64,000 bases of DNA from RBG-16-49-21 sp040768125 (GTDB lineage Bacteria > Spirochaetota > UBA4802 > UBA5550), in assembly GCA_040768125.1 (NCBI GenBank), contig JAXGNG010000006.1:215827-279826 (forward strand), in the 5' to 3' direction. Below are positions 8,865 to 17,638 of this stretch, in pieces. Position 1 is the first letter of the stretch; every line of letters begins with the position of its first letter. Position numbers and translations under genes: made by a program. The notes beneath the pieces are model-generated. The model searched no databases. It worked only from the letters and a program-made list of their open reading frames with translations, and had not been told where the DNA came from.

Positions 8865-9110
8865 CTATTCCAGCTCGGCGAGTTTCCGGGCGAACTCATC
8901 CCCGCTGATTTTGCGGTTGTCCTTCATGGTGAGGTAGATTTCCTCGGCGATGATGGAGGCGATCTTCTCCTTGGCGGCGGCTTCGTCGTTTCCCGCGGCG
9001 ACGAGGCGCTCGAAGGTCTCCTTGGTCGCGGGGGGGTCGTTTTCCTTTATCTGCGTTTCCACCGACTTGATGATCAGCTTGTAGAGGTTGAAATCATCGT
9101 CAATTCCCAT
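8865..9110 (-). CDS. Small acidic protein of unknown function
   Basis: A protein of 81 residues. The ATG at 9110 has a strong ribosome site, GGAGG, 7 bases upstream, so the longer frame back to 9194 is rejected. It is helical and acidic, beginning MGIDDDFNLYKLIIKS and ending GDEFARKLAELE, with no signal or membrane segment. The middle reads as three amphipathic helices. It is convergent with the OppD-type gene (12-bp gap) and divergent from the EAL gene. Small proteins of this style are widespread, but I cannot name the family. Confidence 0.65.
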   Translation of the reverse strand: MGIDDDFNLYKLIIKSVETQIKENDPPATKETFERLVAAGNDEAAAKEKIASIIAEEIYLTMKDNRKISGDEFARKLAELE

Positions 9111-9321
9111 CGTACTGCCTCCATCCCCCGTCCTCGGAACAAGCGTACTTTCCCGTCCGAATTGCATGCGTGATGCCAGGAAAGCACTCTCCACCGGGAA
9201 GGAAATAATTTCAAGAAAAAATTACCCTCCCCCGGACGCGATTCGGCTTGACGCGCGTTTCGGGTCGTGGGAGAATTCATCATCGTGCGGGATACCCGTG
9301 GAAGCCGGTGATGCGCCTCCA

Positions 9322-10734
9322 ATGAAACGCGATGCATATAACATTCTGATCCTTGATCCTGGATTCATTGACAGGAGCGCCATCAGGGACGCCCTTGTTA
9401 AAAGCGGATTCCATGTCCGCGTCTCCGTCAACGAGCATGAGGCCATCGGGTCCCTGGAGGGCTTCAGGCCCCACCTGGTGCTCTGCCGTGCCAGCGAAAG
9501 GCTGATCGGCGAGGGGCGGCTCCTCTGCGGGGTCCGGGAAGCCGCCGCAATGAAGGGAATTCCCTTTGTCATCGTCTCCTCCGGCGCGGGCGCGGATTTT
9601 TTTCTGGGCGCCCTTGACCGGGGGGTCGCGCACGCCATCATCGCCCCGGTCAGCCACCATTCCCTGGTGGAGCGCCTCCGCGATATCATCGAGCGGGGGC
9701 CGATCGAGGCCCCGGAGACGGCCCTTTCGATCCGGTGCGCGCATCGGGGAAGGGAGTACTCCCTGACGGCGACCCCCGCCCAGCTCGTGAGCTTCATCCT
9801 TTCCCTCCTGGACAACGCCGTGGGACACGCTTCGGCCCTTTCCGCCCTGGTGAGGAGCAGGGACCTTCTCCACGGGAAAATCTGCGCCGCCACGGGGTTC
9901 AACGGCGCCCGGCCCCCCGGCGACGATGACCTGCGGGTGGAGGAGGAGCTCAGGCGCGCCGTGGAAAAGGGTGAATTCATTCTTCACTACCAGCCCATCG
10001 TCGATCTCGTGGAGGACCGTGTCGCGGGCTTCGAGGCCCTTGCCCGCTGGCGCCATCCTTCCCGCGGGCTCCTCGGTCCCGCCGAGTTCATACCCGTGGC
10101 GGAGAGGACTCCCCTCATCATTCCCCTCGGCTTCTCGATAATCGAGGAGGCGTCGAGGCAGCTCCAGGCGTGGCGCGACACCATCGCCGTGGGCGGGGCG
10201 ATACGGGTCGGGATCAATCTCTCGGCGAACCAGTTCGTGCATCCGGAGCTTTCCAGCAAAATCAGGACGTGCGTGAAGCGATACAGTCTCCCCCATGAGG
10301 CCGTGGGCTTCGAGATAACCGAGAGCGCCCTGATGAACGACATGGAAAGCGCCAACATGCAGCTTCTCAACCTCAAATCCTACGGCCACCCGATCTACAT
10401 GGACGATTTCGGCACAGGCTATTCCTCCCTGAGCTATCTCCAGCATTTCCCCGTGGATACGCTGAAGATCGACCGCTCCTTCGTGCGCTGGATGCACATG
10501 GATGAGCAGAGCGAGCATATCGTCCGCTCCGTCGTGGGCCTGGCGCACAACCTGAACATGTCCGTCGTGGCGGAGGGAATCGAGGAGGCGTCCCACCTGC
10601 GTCTCCTCCGGGAGCTCGAGTGCGAGTACGGACAGGGGTACTACTTTTCCCCGCCCCTTGACGCGGACGATGCCGGGGAATACCTGCTGCAATCGTTCCG
10701 GAGGAGAAGGCCCCGGCGGCATCAGAGGTCGTAG
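9322..10734 (+). CDS. Pseudo-receiver/EAL cyclic-di-GMP phosphodiesterase
   Basis: A protein of 470 residues starting at the ATG at 9322 (ribosome site weak; an in-frame GTG at 9298 is possible). Residues about 6-125 have the fold pattern of a response-regulator receiver, but the position of the phospho-acceptor Asp is a Cys in PHLVLCRAS (about residue 55). It therefore is unlikely to be phosphorylated in the normal way. The EAL domain starts near 205 and keeps the catalytic set: EAL at 238-240, the Asn of NLSANQF, the Glu of FEITES, DDFGTGYSS, the Lys of LKIDRSF and the Glu of AEGIEE. It should hydrolyse c-di-GMP to pGpG. Its 3' end overlaps comM by 13 bp tail to tail. Confidence 0.88.
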   Translation: MKRDAYNILILDPGFIDRSAIRDALVKSGFHVRVSVNEHEAIGSLEGFRPHLVLCRASERLIGEGRLLCGVREAAAMKGIPFVIVSSGAGADFFLGALDRGVAHAIIAPVSHHSLVERLRDIIERGPIEAPETALSIRCAHRGREYSLTATPAQLVSFILSLLDNAVGHASALSALVRSRDLLHGKICAATGFNGARPPGDDDLRVEEELRRAVEKGEFILHYQPIVDLVEDRVAGFEALARWRHPSRGLLGPAEFIPVAERTPLIIPLGFSIIEEASRQLQAWRDTIAVGGAIRVGINLSANQFVHPELSSKIRTCVKRYSLPHEAVGFEITESALMNDMESANMQLLNLKSYGHPIYMDDFGTGYSSLSYLQHFPVDTLKIDRSFVRWMHMDEQSEHIVRSVVGLAHNLNMSVVAEGIEEASHLRLLRELECEYGQGYYFSPPLDADDAGEYLLQSFRRRRPRRHQRS

Positions 10735-12236
10735 GTGCGGTGCAGATTTTTGTAGGAAAGCGCCTCAAGGATGTGTTCGCATCCGATTTCCGGCTTTCCG
10801 TCCAGGTCCGCGATGGTGCGGCCGGTCTTGAGTATCTTGAAGAATGAGCGCGCCGTGATGCCGGTCCGCCGTACCGCCAGGTCGAGGACGCCCTCGGCGC
10901 GGGGGTCGAGGCGGCAGTGGGTCCTGATCTCCTCCTGGGTCATGCGGGAGTTATAGCGCGTGGGACTCCCCGCGTAGCGCTTTTTCTGGATCGCCCGCGC
11001 CGCGGAAACCCTCCCCCTCATCCCCGCGGAGCCCTCCCGGGGGTCGGCGTCGAAGAGATCCCTGTGGGGTACGCGGTTCACCGGCACCTCGATATCTATA
11101 CGGTCGAGTATGGGCCCCGCGATCTTCTGGAAATAGGAACGGACCAGGTGGGGCGGACAGGTGCAGGGTATCTCCGGGTCCAGGAGAAAGCCGCAGCGGC
11201 ACGGGTTGCTCGCCGCCACCAGCATGAAATCCGCGGGAAAGCGGAAGGTCCCAAGGGCCCGGGCAATGGTGATCTCGTAGTCCTCCAGGGGCTGGCGCAA
11301 TGCCTGTATCACGTTGCTCCGGAACTCCACGAACTCGTCCAGGAAAAGCACGCCGTTGTGGGCCAGGGAGACCTCCCCCACGGAGGGAACGGCGCCGCCT
11401 CCCACAAGGGCGGCGTCCGACGAGGTGTGGTGCGGCGAGCGAAAGGGGGGCTCGGTGATGAGGCCCCGGGCGCCCTCGAGGCCCCCCGCGGCGGAATGGA
11501 TCATGGTCGTCTCGATGGCCTGGTCCCGGTCGAAGGGGGGAAGGATCGAGGGTATCCGCTTTGCCAGCATCGTCTTCCCCGACCCGGGCGGCCCGTAGAG
11601 GAGAATGTTGTGATGGCCCGCCGCGGCGATCTCGATGGCGCGCTTGGCCGATTCCTGGCCATGGACGTCGGAAAAGTCGGGACCGGGGGACTCGCGGGCC
11701 CCTGCGGGCGGCGCGGTGAAGGGGCGCCTTCCTCCCCCGAGCACCTCCAGGGCGTCGCCGATCGTTTCCACGGGATAGACCTCGATCTCCCCCGTGGCGG
11801 CGGCCTCGTGCCTGTTCTCGTGGGGAACGATGACGGAGCGGTACCCGCGCCGGTAGATGGCGATGGCCATGGAGATGACGCCCCGGACCGGTTTTACCCT
11901 GCCGTCCAGGGAAAGCTCCCCCACCATGGGCACGGCGGAGGGGTCGACCCCGGCCTGGCCCGTGGCGCGGAGTATCGACAGGGCGATGGGGAGATCGAAG
12001 GTGGCTCCCTGTTTCTTGAATCCCGCGGGCGCCAGGTTCACCACGAAATTTTTCGGGGGGAACTCGAAGCCGCTGTTTTCGATGGCGGAGCGGATCCTTT
12101 CCCGTGATTCGCGGATGGTCGAATCGGGAAGCCCCACGATGATGAAGTTCGGCAGGCCGCGAAGGATGTCCACCTCGATCTCGATGATGCGCGCGTCGAT
12201 CCCGTGCATGCCGAATGATACCGCCTTTGATAGCAT
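10722..12236 (-). CDS. comM: YifB/ComM family Mg-chelatase-like AAA ATPase
   Basis: A protein of 504 residues. The start MLSKAVSFGMHG matches the usual YifB/ComM beginning; frames back to 12452 are not conserved. It has an N-terminal Lon-protease-like ChlI domain (about 20-145), then a AAA+ domain with Walker A GPPGSGKT at 215-222, Walker B VLFLDE, and the Cys-bearing loop ASNPCRCGF. A Mg_chelatase C-terminal helical domain follows. ComM is a branch-migration helicase that helps integrate foreign DNA during natural transformation in Vibrio and Haemophilus. The wider YifB family is found in many non-competent bacteria, so competence is not implied here. Confidence 0.9.
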   Translation of the reverse strand: MLSKAVSFGMHGIDARIIEIEVDILRGLPNFIIVGLPDSTIRESRERIRSAIENSGFEFPPKNFVVNLAPAGFKKQGATFDLPIALSILRATGQAGVDPSAVPMVGELSLDGRVKPVRGVISMAIAIYRRGYRSVIVPHENRHEAAATGEIEVYPVETIGDALEVLGGGRRPFTAPPAGARESPGPDFSDVHGQESAKRAIEIAAAGHHNILLYGPPGSGKTMLAKRIPSILPPFDRDQAIETTMIHSAAGGLEGARGLITEPPFRSPHHTSSDAALVGGGAVPSVGEVSLAHNGVLFLDEFVEFRSNVIQALRQPLEDYEITIARALGTFRFPADFMLVAASNPCRCGFLLDPEIPCTCPPHLVRSYFQKIAGPILDRIDIEVPVNRVPHRDLFDADPREGSAGMRGRVSAARAIQKKRYAGSPTRYNSRMTQEEIRTHCRLDPRAEGVLDLAVRRTGITARSFFKILKTGRTIADLDGKPEIGCEHILEALSYKNLHRTYDL

Positions 12237-12445
12237 GGCAACCCCGCTGTCCCTGCGATTCGGTGTTCCATGGTAGACGAACGGCAGAGGCTGAAAAAAA
12301 ACCGGGATGACGAAGAGTATGAAAAAAAATATTGTATGGACAGATGGGGCCCCGGGATGTATACTGCCGGCGGTCTCTCGCCGTTTTGCCCCGTTCCTGC
12401 CGGTGAAGCCGCGTTCCGACCAACTCTGTCCCAGGGGGAGGGGAA

Positions 12446-12610
12446 TTGGCACGAAATAATTACAAATTCGAAAAGCGTAAAAGGGAACTGGAAAAGAAAA
12501 AGAAGAAGGAAGAGAAGAGGAAAAAGAAGCTCGAGCGGGGTGAAGAGGGCGTCATTGAAGAGGAAGGGGACGACGCCGTCCCGGAAGCCGGGGATGAAAC
12601 GGCCGATTGA
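12446..12610 (+). CDS. 54-residue charged small protein with TTG start
   Basis: A short frame of 55 codons including stop. The TTG start is preceded by an excellent ribosome site (AGGGGGAGGGG, 2 bases before). The product begins LARNNYKFEKRKREL (Met in vivo), continues with a run of Lys and Glu, and ends in an acidic segment (EEEGDDAVPEAGDETAD). Proteins opening MARNNYKFEKR are a recognisable conserved family in Deltaproteobacteria and related groups, of unknown function. That resemblance is the main evidence that it is real. A longer frame at 12270-12632 in another phase is judged a shadow. Confidence 0.7.
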   Translation: MARNNYKFEKRKRELEKKKKKEEKRKKKLERGEEGVIEEEGDDAVPEAGDETAD

Positions 12611-12628
12611 AAGGGCCGGAAAAATATC

Positions 12629-12658
12629 TTGACAAAAACGCACCTTCACATTTAGGTA
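12629..12658 (+). promoter_or_regulatory. Candidate sigma-70 promoter upstream of the DUF4321 gene
   Basis: TTGACA at 12629-12634 with TAGGTA at 12653-12658, an 18-bp spacer. It sits 22 bp before the start of the small membrane protein gene. The -35 is perfect and the -10 is weak, so the call is tentative. Confidence 0.35.
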
Positions 12659-12680
12659 CCTGAGTTTCCGTATCGTTGAC

Positions 12681-12917
12681 ATGACCTTCGAGAAACAGAA
12701 CATCGGCTACCTGCTGGCATTCATGCTCGTGGGCGCCATACTCGGATCGGCACTGGGGGTCCTCGTGGCGCGGCTCTTTCCCGCCATGGCGGTGATCCAG
12801 AAAAGCCTTACGGGCCCGATCGGGTTCAACCTCGAGATCGTCAGCTTCAGCGTGCGGTTAAACCTTTCCTCCATCGCGGGTCTCCTCATCGGGGTGCTCG
12901 TGTTCAGGAAAGTATAG
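12681..12917 (+). CDS. DUF4321 small membrane protein
   Basis: A protein of 78 residues with two TM helices, about 8-30 and 60-75. The first helix (YLLAFMLVGAILGSALGVLV) and the closing segment (LNLSSIAGLLIGVLVFRKV) fit the DUF4321 pattern, including the conserved NLSS/NLGS before the second helix. The family is found in Firmicutes, Spirochaetes and others, often near cell-division or ribosomal genes, and its function is unknown. It is the last gene before the rpsB operon, 260 bp away. Confidence 0.75.
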   Translation: MTFEKQNIGYLLAFMLVGAILGSALGVLVARLFPAMAVIQKSLTGPIGFNLEIVSFSVRLNLSSIAGLLIGVLVFRKV

Positions 12918-13177
12918 GCCGCGCCCGCGGTCATCACGCAGCGCTCCGGCCCGCGCCGGGACGCGAAGAATAAATCGGCCGGCGCCGGTTGCCTCCTTCG
13001 AGAGTGAAAAGGCAATAGCGAACAGAGTCGGGGAGCAATGGTCCTGCAGGGCGGTTCGGTAACGCCCGGGGGACATCCCGGTACGGCCAACCAGGCACGG
13101 ATTAACGTCATGTCCGCGCCGCCGGTCCCCGGCCGCGCGGCATGATCGAAACACATTGTTACAAGGGGGTACTATCA

Positions 13178-13996
13178 TTGTCAGTAGTATCAATGAAAGC
13201 ATTGCTGGAATCGGGCGTCCACTTCGGCCATCAGACGAGGCGCTGGAACCCGAAGATGTCGCAATTCATATTCACCGCGCGTAACGGCATTCACATTATC
13301 GACCTGCAGAAAACCATGCAGAGGATAAAGATCGCCTACGCCGCCATGAAGGACACGGCCGAGAAGGGCGGCAGGGTGCTTTTCGTGGGCACGAAGAAGC
13401 AGGCCCAGGCCGCCATAGAGGAATACGCCAAAAAATGCAACATGTTCTGGGTTTCCGAGCGATGGCTCGGGGGCCTGCTCACGAATTTCAAGACCGTGAG
13501 CAACTCGATCAGGCGCCTCAAGGACCTCGAGCAGATGAAGGAGAGCGACCACTGGGACGCCGAGACGAAAAAGGAGCGCCTGGACCTCCAGCGGGAGCTG
13601 GACAAGAAGAACAAGGTCCTGGTGGGCATCAAGGACATGACGCGCATGCCCGACGCGCTCTTTATCATCGATCCCAAGCGCGAGGCGATCGCCGTGCAGG
13701 AGGCCCGGAAAATGGGCATCCCGATATTCGCCGTCGTGGACACCAACTGCAATCCCGACGAGATCGACTTCCCGATACCGGGGAACGACGACGCCATCCG
13801 GGCCATAGCCCTCTTCCTCGACGTGATGTCCAGGGCGGTCCTCGAGGGACAGTCGGGCGGCGTGGTGCAGGAGGAGGCCGGCGAGGAGGAAGCCGAATAC
13901 GCCGGTGAGTCCCCTGACGCCGGGGCCCCGGAGGAGGGAACCGCCGCGGACGCCGTGGATGAGTACGAAGAGGACGACGAGATATACCGGTCGTGA
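13178..13996 (+). CDS. rpsB: 30S ribosomal protein S2
   Basis: A protein of 272 residues. The TTG at 13178 is the best start: AAGGGGGT ends 7 bases upstream and the product then reads MSVVSMKALLESGVHFGHQTR, matching S2 N-termini. An upstream ATG at 13142 would add unrelated residues. The S2 core is complete through ALFLDVMSRAV. A C-terminal acidic extension of about 45 residues rich in Glu, Ala and Asp follows, common in spirochaetes and some other phyla. It heads the rpsB-tsf-pyrH-frr block. Confidence 0.95.
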   Translation: MSVVSMKALLESGVHFGHQTRRWNPKMSQFIFTARNGIHIIDLQKTMQRIKIAYAAMKDTAEKGGRVLFVGTKKQAQAAIEEYAKKCNMFWVSERWLGGLLTNFKTVSNSIRRLKDLEQMKESDHWDAETKKERLDLQRELDKKNKVLVGIKDMTRMPDALFIIDPKREAIAVQEARKMGIPIFAVVDTNCNPDEIDFPIPGNDDAIRAIALFLDVMSRAVLEGQSGGVVQEEAGEEEAEYAGESPDAGAPEEGTAADAVDEYEEDDEIYRS

Positions 13997-14065
13997 CCGG
14001 GATGACGGCATGGGCTGCGCGCCCCCGGCGCGCGCGGAAGCAACAACGAGCAAAGGAGAGATGAC

Positions 14066-14662
14066 GTGGCTGAAGTGACTGGAGAAATGATAAAGGAATT
14101 GCGCGAGAAGACCCAGGCGGGCATGATCGACTGCAAGAAGGCCCTGGTGGAGACCGGGGGCGATATGGAGAAGGCCGTCGAGCTTCTCAGGAAAAAGGGG
14201 CTTGCCTCGGCCGATAAGAAAATGGGCCGCGAGGTGACCCAGGGAATAGTGGCCTCCTACGTGCACACCAACAGGAAGATCGGCGTGCTCCTGGAGCTTC
14301 TCACCGTCACGGATTTCGTGGCCCGGAACGAGGAGTTCGAAGCCCTCGCCAAGGAGCTCTGCATGCAGGTCGCGGCCTCGGGGCCCCTCTACGTCAAGAT
14401 CGAGGACGTCCCCGCCGCGGTGATCGAGAAAGAGCGGGAGATCTACGGGGAACAGATGAAGGATTCGGGCAAGCCCGCCAACGTCATCGAGAAGATCGTG
14501 GACGGCAAGCTCAACAAGTTCTACGGTGATGTGTGCCTGATGGAGCAGGACTACATCAAGGACCCCGCCGTCAAGATCAAGGACCTGATCAAGCAGAAGA
14601 TCGCCGCCTTCGGCGAGAACATAGAAGTGGGAAAATTCACCCGTTACCAGATAGGCATGTAG
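14066..14662 (+). CDS. tsf: Translation elongation factor Ts
   Basis: A protein of 198 residues, the short EF-Ts form seen in Thermus and Leptospira-type bacteria, as opposed to about 280 in E. coli. It starts at a GTG with AAAGGAGA just upstream. The N-terminal UBA-like domain with KELREKTQAGMIDCKKAL is intact, and TDFVARNEEF is the EF-Ts signature 2 region. It exchanges GDP for GTP on EF-Tu. The 69-bp gap after rpsB includes no clear terminator, so co-transcription is likely. Confidence 0.96.
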   Translation: MAEVTGEMIKELREKTQAGMIDCKKALVETGGDMEKAVELLRKKGLASADKKMGREVTQGIVASYVHTNRKIGVLLELLTVTDFVARNEEFEALAKELCMQVAASGPLYVKIEDVPAAVIEKEREIYGEQMKDSGKPANVIEKIVDGKLNKFYGDVCLMEQDYIKDPAVKIKDLIKQKIAAFGENIEVGKFTRYQIGM

Positions 14663-14663
14663 C

Positions 14664-15395
14664 ATGAAGACCGGGGATTCCGGGTCCGGACCGCGGTACC
14701 GTCGCATCCTCCTGAAGCTCTCCGGCGAAGCCCTCGCCGGTGAGGTGGGGAGCGGCATCGATCCCGGGGTGCTCTCGGCCATCGCCGGGGAGATCCGGGA
14801 GGTCCAGGCCCTCGGCGTCCAGGTCGGCGTCGTCGTGGGGGCCGGCAACCTCTTCAGGGGCCGGAACGCCGCGGAACTCGGGATACCGCGCGTCACGGGC
14901 GACCAGATGGGCATGCTCGCCACGGTGATGAATTCCCTGGCGATCCAGAGCGCCATTGAGCGCCAGGGGGTGCCGGCGCGGGTGATGTGTCCCTTCGACA
15001 TGAAGGAGATCGCCGAGCCCTACATCATCAGGAAGGCCCTGGACCACCTGGTGCACGGCCGCGTGGTGATCACCGCCGGAGGCACGGGCCATCCCTTCTT
15101 CACCACCGACACGGCGGCGGCCCTGCGGGCCGTGGAGCTCGAGGCCCATCTGCTCCTCAAGGCGACCGACGTTGACGGGGTGTATTCGGGCGACCCCAAG
15201 AAGGAGCGGGACGCCAGGAAATATGAATCGATGTCGTACATCGACGTGCTGGCGGGGCGCCTGGCGGTGATGGATTCCACCGCCGTGTCGCTCTGCATGG
15301 AAAACAGCATGCCGATACGGGTTTTCAACCTGTTCGACCGGGGATCCTTGGTGGGGATCGTTTCCGGGAAGCCGATTGGAACGCTCATTTCCTGA
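14664..15395 (+). CDS. pyrH: Uridylate kinase
   Basis: A protein of 243 residues phosphorylating UMP to UDP with ATP, in the cytoplasm. Typical motifs of the amino-acid-kinase fold are present: ILLKLSGEAL near the N-terminus, VVVGAGNLFRG, the conserved DQMGMLATVMNSLA and the GGTGHPFFTTDTAAALRA loop. The C-terminal MDSTAVSLCMENSMPIRVF is also diagnostic. The start is 1 base after the tsf stop. Homohexamer formation and UTP feedback inhibition are known for the family. Confidence 0.96.
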   Translation: MKTGDSGSGPRYRRILLKLSGEALAGEVGSGIDPGVLSAIAGEIREVQALGVQVGVVVGAGNLFRGRNAAELGIPRVTGDQMGMLATVMNSLAIQSAIERQGVPARVMCPFDMKEIAEPYIIRKALDHLVHGRVVITAGGTGHPFFTTDTAAALRAVELEAHLLLKATDVDGVYSGDPKKERDARKYESMSYIDVLAGRLAVMDSTAVSLCMENSMPIRVFNLFDRGSLVGIVSGKPIGTLIS

Positions 15396-15409
15396 TTCAG
15401 GAGGATGCC

Positions 15410-15967
15410 ATGGTAGAGGATGTCATAGCCGACGTAGAAGAGAGGATGAAGAAAAGCATCGCCAATCTGCAGAAAGAGTTCACCGCCATACGCACCGGAA
15501 GGGCGAACCCCGCCATGTTCGAGGGAATCAAGGTCAACGTGTACGGCTCCGAAATGCCGCTGAACCAGGTCGCCACCATATCCTGCCCCGAGGCGCGCCT
15601 CGTGGTGATACAGCCCTGGGACAGGGGGAACCTGGGCGATGTCGAGAAGGCGATACTCAAATCGGACCTTTCGCTGAATCCCTCCAACGACGGCAACCTC
15701 ATCAGGATCCAGATACCGGACCTGACGGAGGAGCGCCGGAAGGAATACGTGAAGCAGGCAAAGCAGAAAGCCGAGGAAAACCGCGTGGCGATACGAAACG
15801 TGCGCAGGGACGGCAACGACACGGTAAAGGAGCTCGAGAAGGAGAAGGAGATATCCGAGGACGAGTCGAAGGGCGCCCTCGCGAGGATACAGAAGCTGAC
15901 GGACAGGTACATAGAAGAGATCCAGAAGCTGATGGACAACAAGGAAAAAGAGATACTGAATATATGA
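15410..15967 (+). CDS. frr: Ribosome recycling factor
   Basis: A protein of 185 residues, the usual length, starting at an ATG with AGGAGGA 4 bases upstream. Characteristic segments are EFTAIRTGRANPAMFEGI, PLNQVATISCPE, and the C-terminal helices with VAIRNVRRDGND and SEDESKGALARIQKLTD. With EF-G it splits the post-termination ribosome. It follows pyrH directly and precedes uppS, the standard order. Confidence 0.97.
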   Translation: MVEDVIADVEERMKKSIANLQKEFTAIRTGRANPAMFEGIKVNVYGSEMPLNQVATISCPEARLVVIQPWDRGNLGDVEKAILKSDLSLNPSNDGNLIRIQIPDLTEERRKEYVKQAKQKAEENRVAIRNVRRDGNDTVKELEKEKEISEDESKGALARIQKLTDRYIEEIQKLMDNKEKEILNI

Positions 15968-16022
15968 CCGAAGGTCGCGCCGCCATGGGCATGCCGGGAC
16001 GATCGCGGCGACGGGGCAATGG

Positions 16023-16739
16023 ATGAAGGATTACGGCCGTCTCATAATAAAAAAGGACGTTCCCGCCCACGTCGCCATCATCATGGACGGCAACGGCAGG
16101 TGGGCGAAAAAGAAGTCGCTGCCACGCTCGGAGGGGCACCGGCGCGGCGCCGAGATCATCGAGCCCCTCATGGACGCCGCCATCGCCCTCGGCATCAAGG
16201 CGGTGTCGCTCTACGCCTTTTCAACGGAGAACTGGCTGAGGCCCCCCTCGGAGGTTTCGGGCCTCTGGAGGCTTCTCGAGTTTTTTTTCAGGGAGAAGAT
16301 AGAGGTCATCCACGGGAGGGGAATCCGGGTGAAGCACAGCGGCTTCAGCGACAAGCTCCCCCCCTCCACCCGTCGCTCGATCCAGGAGGCCGTGGAGAAG
16401 ACACGCCGCAACAGGGGCCTCGTGCTCAACTTCTGCGTCAATTACGGGGGACGCCAGGAGATCGTCCACGCCTTCAACGAATGGGCGCGGGAAAGCGGCA
16501 GGGGAGAGCGCATCACCGCCGAGAAGCTGGAGAAGCGACTCTTTTCAGCGGACCTCCCGCCCGTTGATCTCCTGATCCGCACGGGCGGGGAGTTCAGGAC
16601 GAGCAATTTCATGGTCTGGCAGGGGGCGTACGCGGAACTTGTCTTCATGAACGTCCTCTGGCCCGATTTCAGGGTGCGGCACCTGCACCGGGCGATATAC
16701 GAGTACCAGCAGAGGGAAAGGAGGTTCGGAGCGTTATGA
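16023..16739 (+). CDS. uppS: Undecaprenyl diphosphate synthase
   Basis: A protein of 238 residues that adds isoprene units to farnesyl diphosphate to make the C55 lipid carrier for cell-wall synthesis. The active-site segment HVAIIMDGNGRWAKKK has the catalytic Asp, and the following GHRRGAE and YAFSTENWLRP motifs are present. The C-terminal LLIRTGGEFRTSNFMVWQ and ELVFMNVLWPDF are signature regions. In SNF the more usual LSNF(L) is kept as TSNF. The stop overlaps the cdsA start as ATGA. Confidence 0.96.
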   Translation: MKDYGRLIIKKDVPAHVAIIMDGNGRWAKKKSLPRSEGHRRGAEIIEPLMDAAIALGIKAVSLYAFSTENWLRPPSEVSGLWRLLEFFFREKIEVIHGRGIRVKHSGFSDKLPPSTRRSIQEAVEKTRRNRGLVLNFCVNYGGRQEIVHAFNEWARESGRGERITAEKLEKRLFSADLPPVDLLIRTGGEFRTSNFMVWQGAYAELVFMNVLWPDFRVRHLHRAIYEYQQRERRFGAL

Positions 16740-17623
16740 CCGATGTGACAAAAGCCACGTTGATGAGAGTCCTGAGTGCGGCGGTTGCCCTGCCCCTGTA
16801 CGTGTTTACCATCGTCACCGATCTCGCGCAGTCCCTGCCCATCCTGGCCTGCTCGCTTATCATTACCCTGGCGTGCCTCTGGGAATATTATTCCATCACC
16901 GACCGCGGGGACGAGGGCCGCGCCTTCGTCGTGCCCGGGATGATCGCCGCCGTGGCCGTCAACGTCGTCATGTACCTTTTCGCCTTCGGCAAGATACTGG
17001 GGTACAGCCGCTACATCGCGCCCTTCGACGCCCGGATCATCATGGGGGGCGTTGCGCTTTTTCTCTCGATCATCATCGCGCTCCAGCTTTTCACCAGGCC
17101 CCTCAAGGGCGCCTCCTACTCCATGGGCGTCACGCTTTTCGGCCTTGTTTTCATCGTGTTCTCCTTCTCCCATATCATACTCCTTAAATCCATGGTCAAC
17201 GGCGTCTACTATGTCATCATACTCAACATCGCGGTGATGCTGAACGACACCTTCGCCTATTTCGGCGGCGTCCTTTTCGGCAGGCACAAGACCGGGTTCC
17301 CCGTGTCCCCGAACAAGTCTTGGGAGGGCTACTTTTCCGGGCTTCTCTTCACCATCCTCGGGATGGTCATCACGAACGAGGTCTACGCGGTTTTCTTCGG
17401 GGTCCAGCTCTTCGGGATGGTTGAGGCGGTGCTCCTGGGGATCGCCCTCAGCGTGCTGGGCAACCTGGGCGATCTCGTGGAGTCCGCGGTGAAGCGTGAC
17501 GGCTCCATCAAGGATTCGGGATCGCTCATACCCGGGCATGGCGGCATGTGGGATGTCTTCGACGCCATGATCTTTTCGCTGCCCCTTTTCTACTACTACC
17601 TCGTGCTGAAGGGGATTTCCTGA
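16736..17623 (+). CDS. cdsA: Phosphatidate cytidylyltransferase (CDP-diglyceride synthase)
   Basis: A protein of 295 residues with about eight TM helices. It makes CDP-diacylglycerol from CTP and phosphatidate at the inner membrane. The family signature near the C-terminus is clear: SAVKRDGSIKDSGSLIPGHG, with the Lys-Arg, Lys-Asp and His-Gly-Gly positions. The segment LNDTFAYFGGVLFGRHK is the conserved upstream Asp motif. It overlaps uppS by 4 bp and is followed by dxr after 15 bp. Confidence 0.95.
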   Translation: MTDVTKATLMRVLSAAVALPLYVFTIVTDLAQSLPILACSLIITLACLWEYYSITDRGDEGRAFVVPGMIAAVAVNVVMYLFAFGKILGYSRYIAPFDARIIMGGVALFLSIIIALQLFTRPLKGASYSMGVTLFGLVFIVFSFSHIILLKSMVNGVYYVIILNIAVMLNDTFAYFGGVLFGRHKTGFPVSPNKSWEGYFSGLLFTILGMVITNEVYAVFFGVQLFGMVEAVLLGIALSVLGNLGDLVESAVKRDGSIKDSGSLIPGHGGMWDVFDAMIFSLPLFYYYLVLKGIS

Positions 17624-17638
17624 CGACGCGCAGGGCCC

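Noticed and set aside
12270..12632. 120-codon frame overlapping the comM upstream region and the TTG-start small gene
   Set aside because: The product is a mix of low-complexity basic residues; the frame with the strong ribosome site at 12446 is better supported.
13190..15001. 603-codon open frame on the - strand across rpsB, tsf and pyrH
   Set aside because: Same reasons; no recognisable domain.
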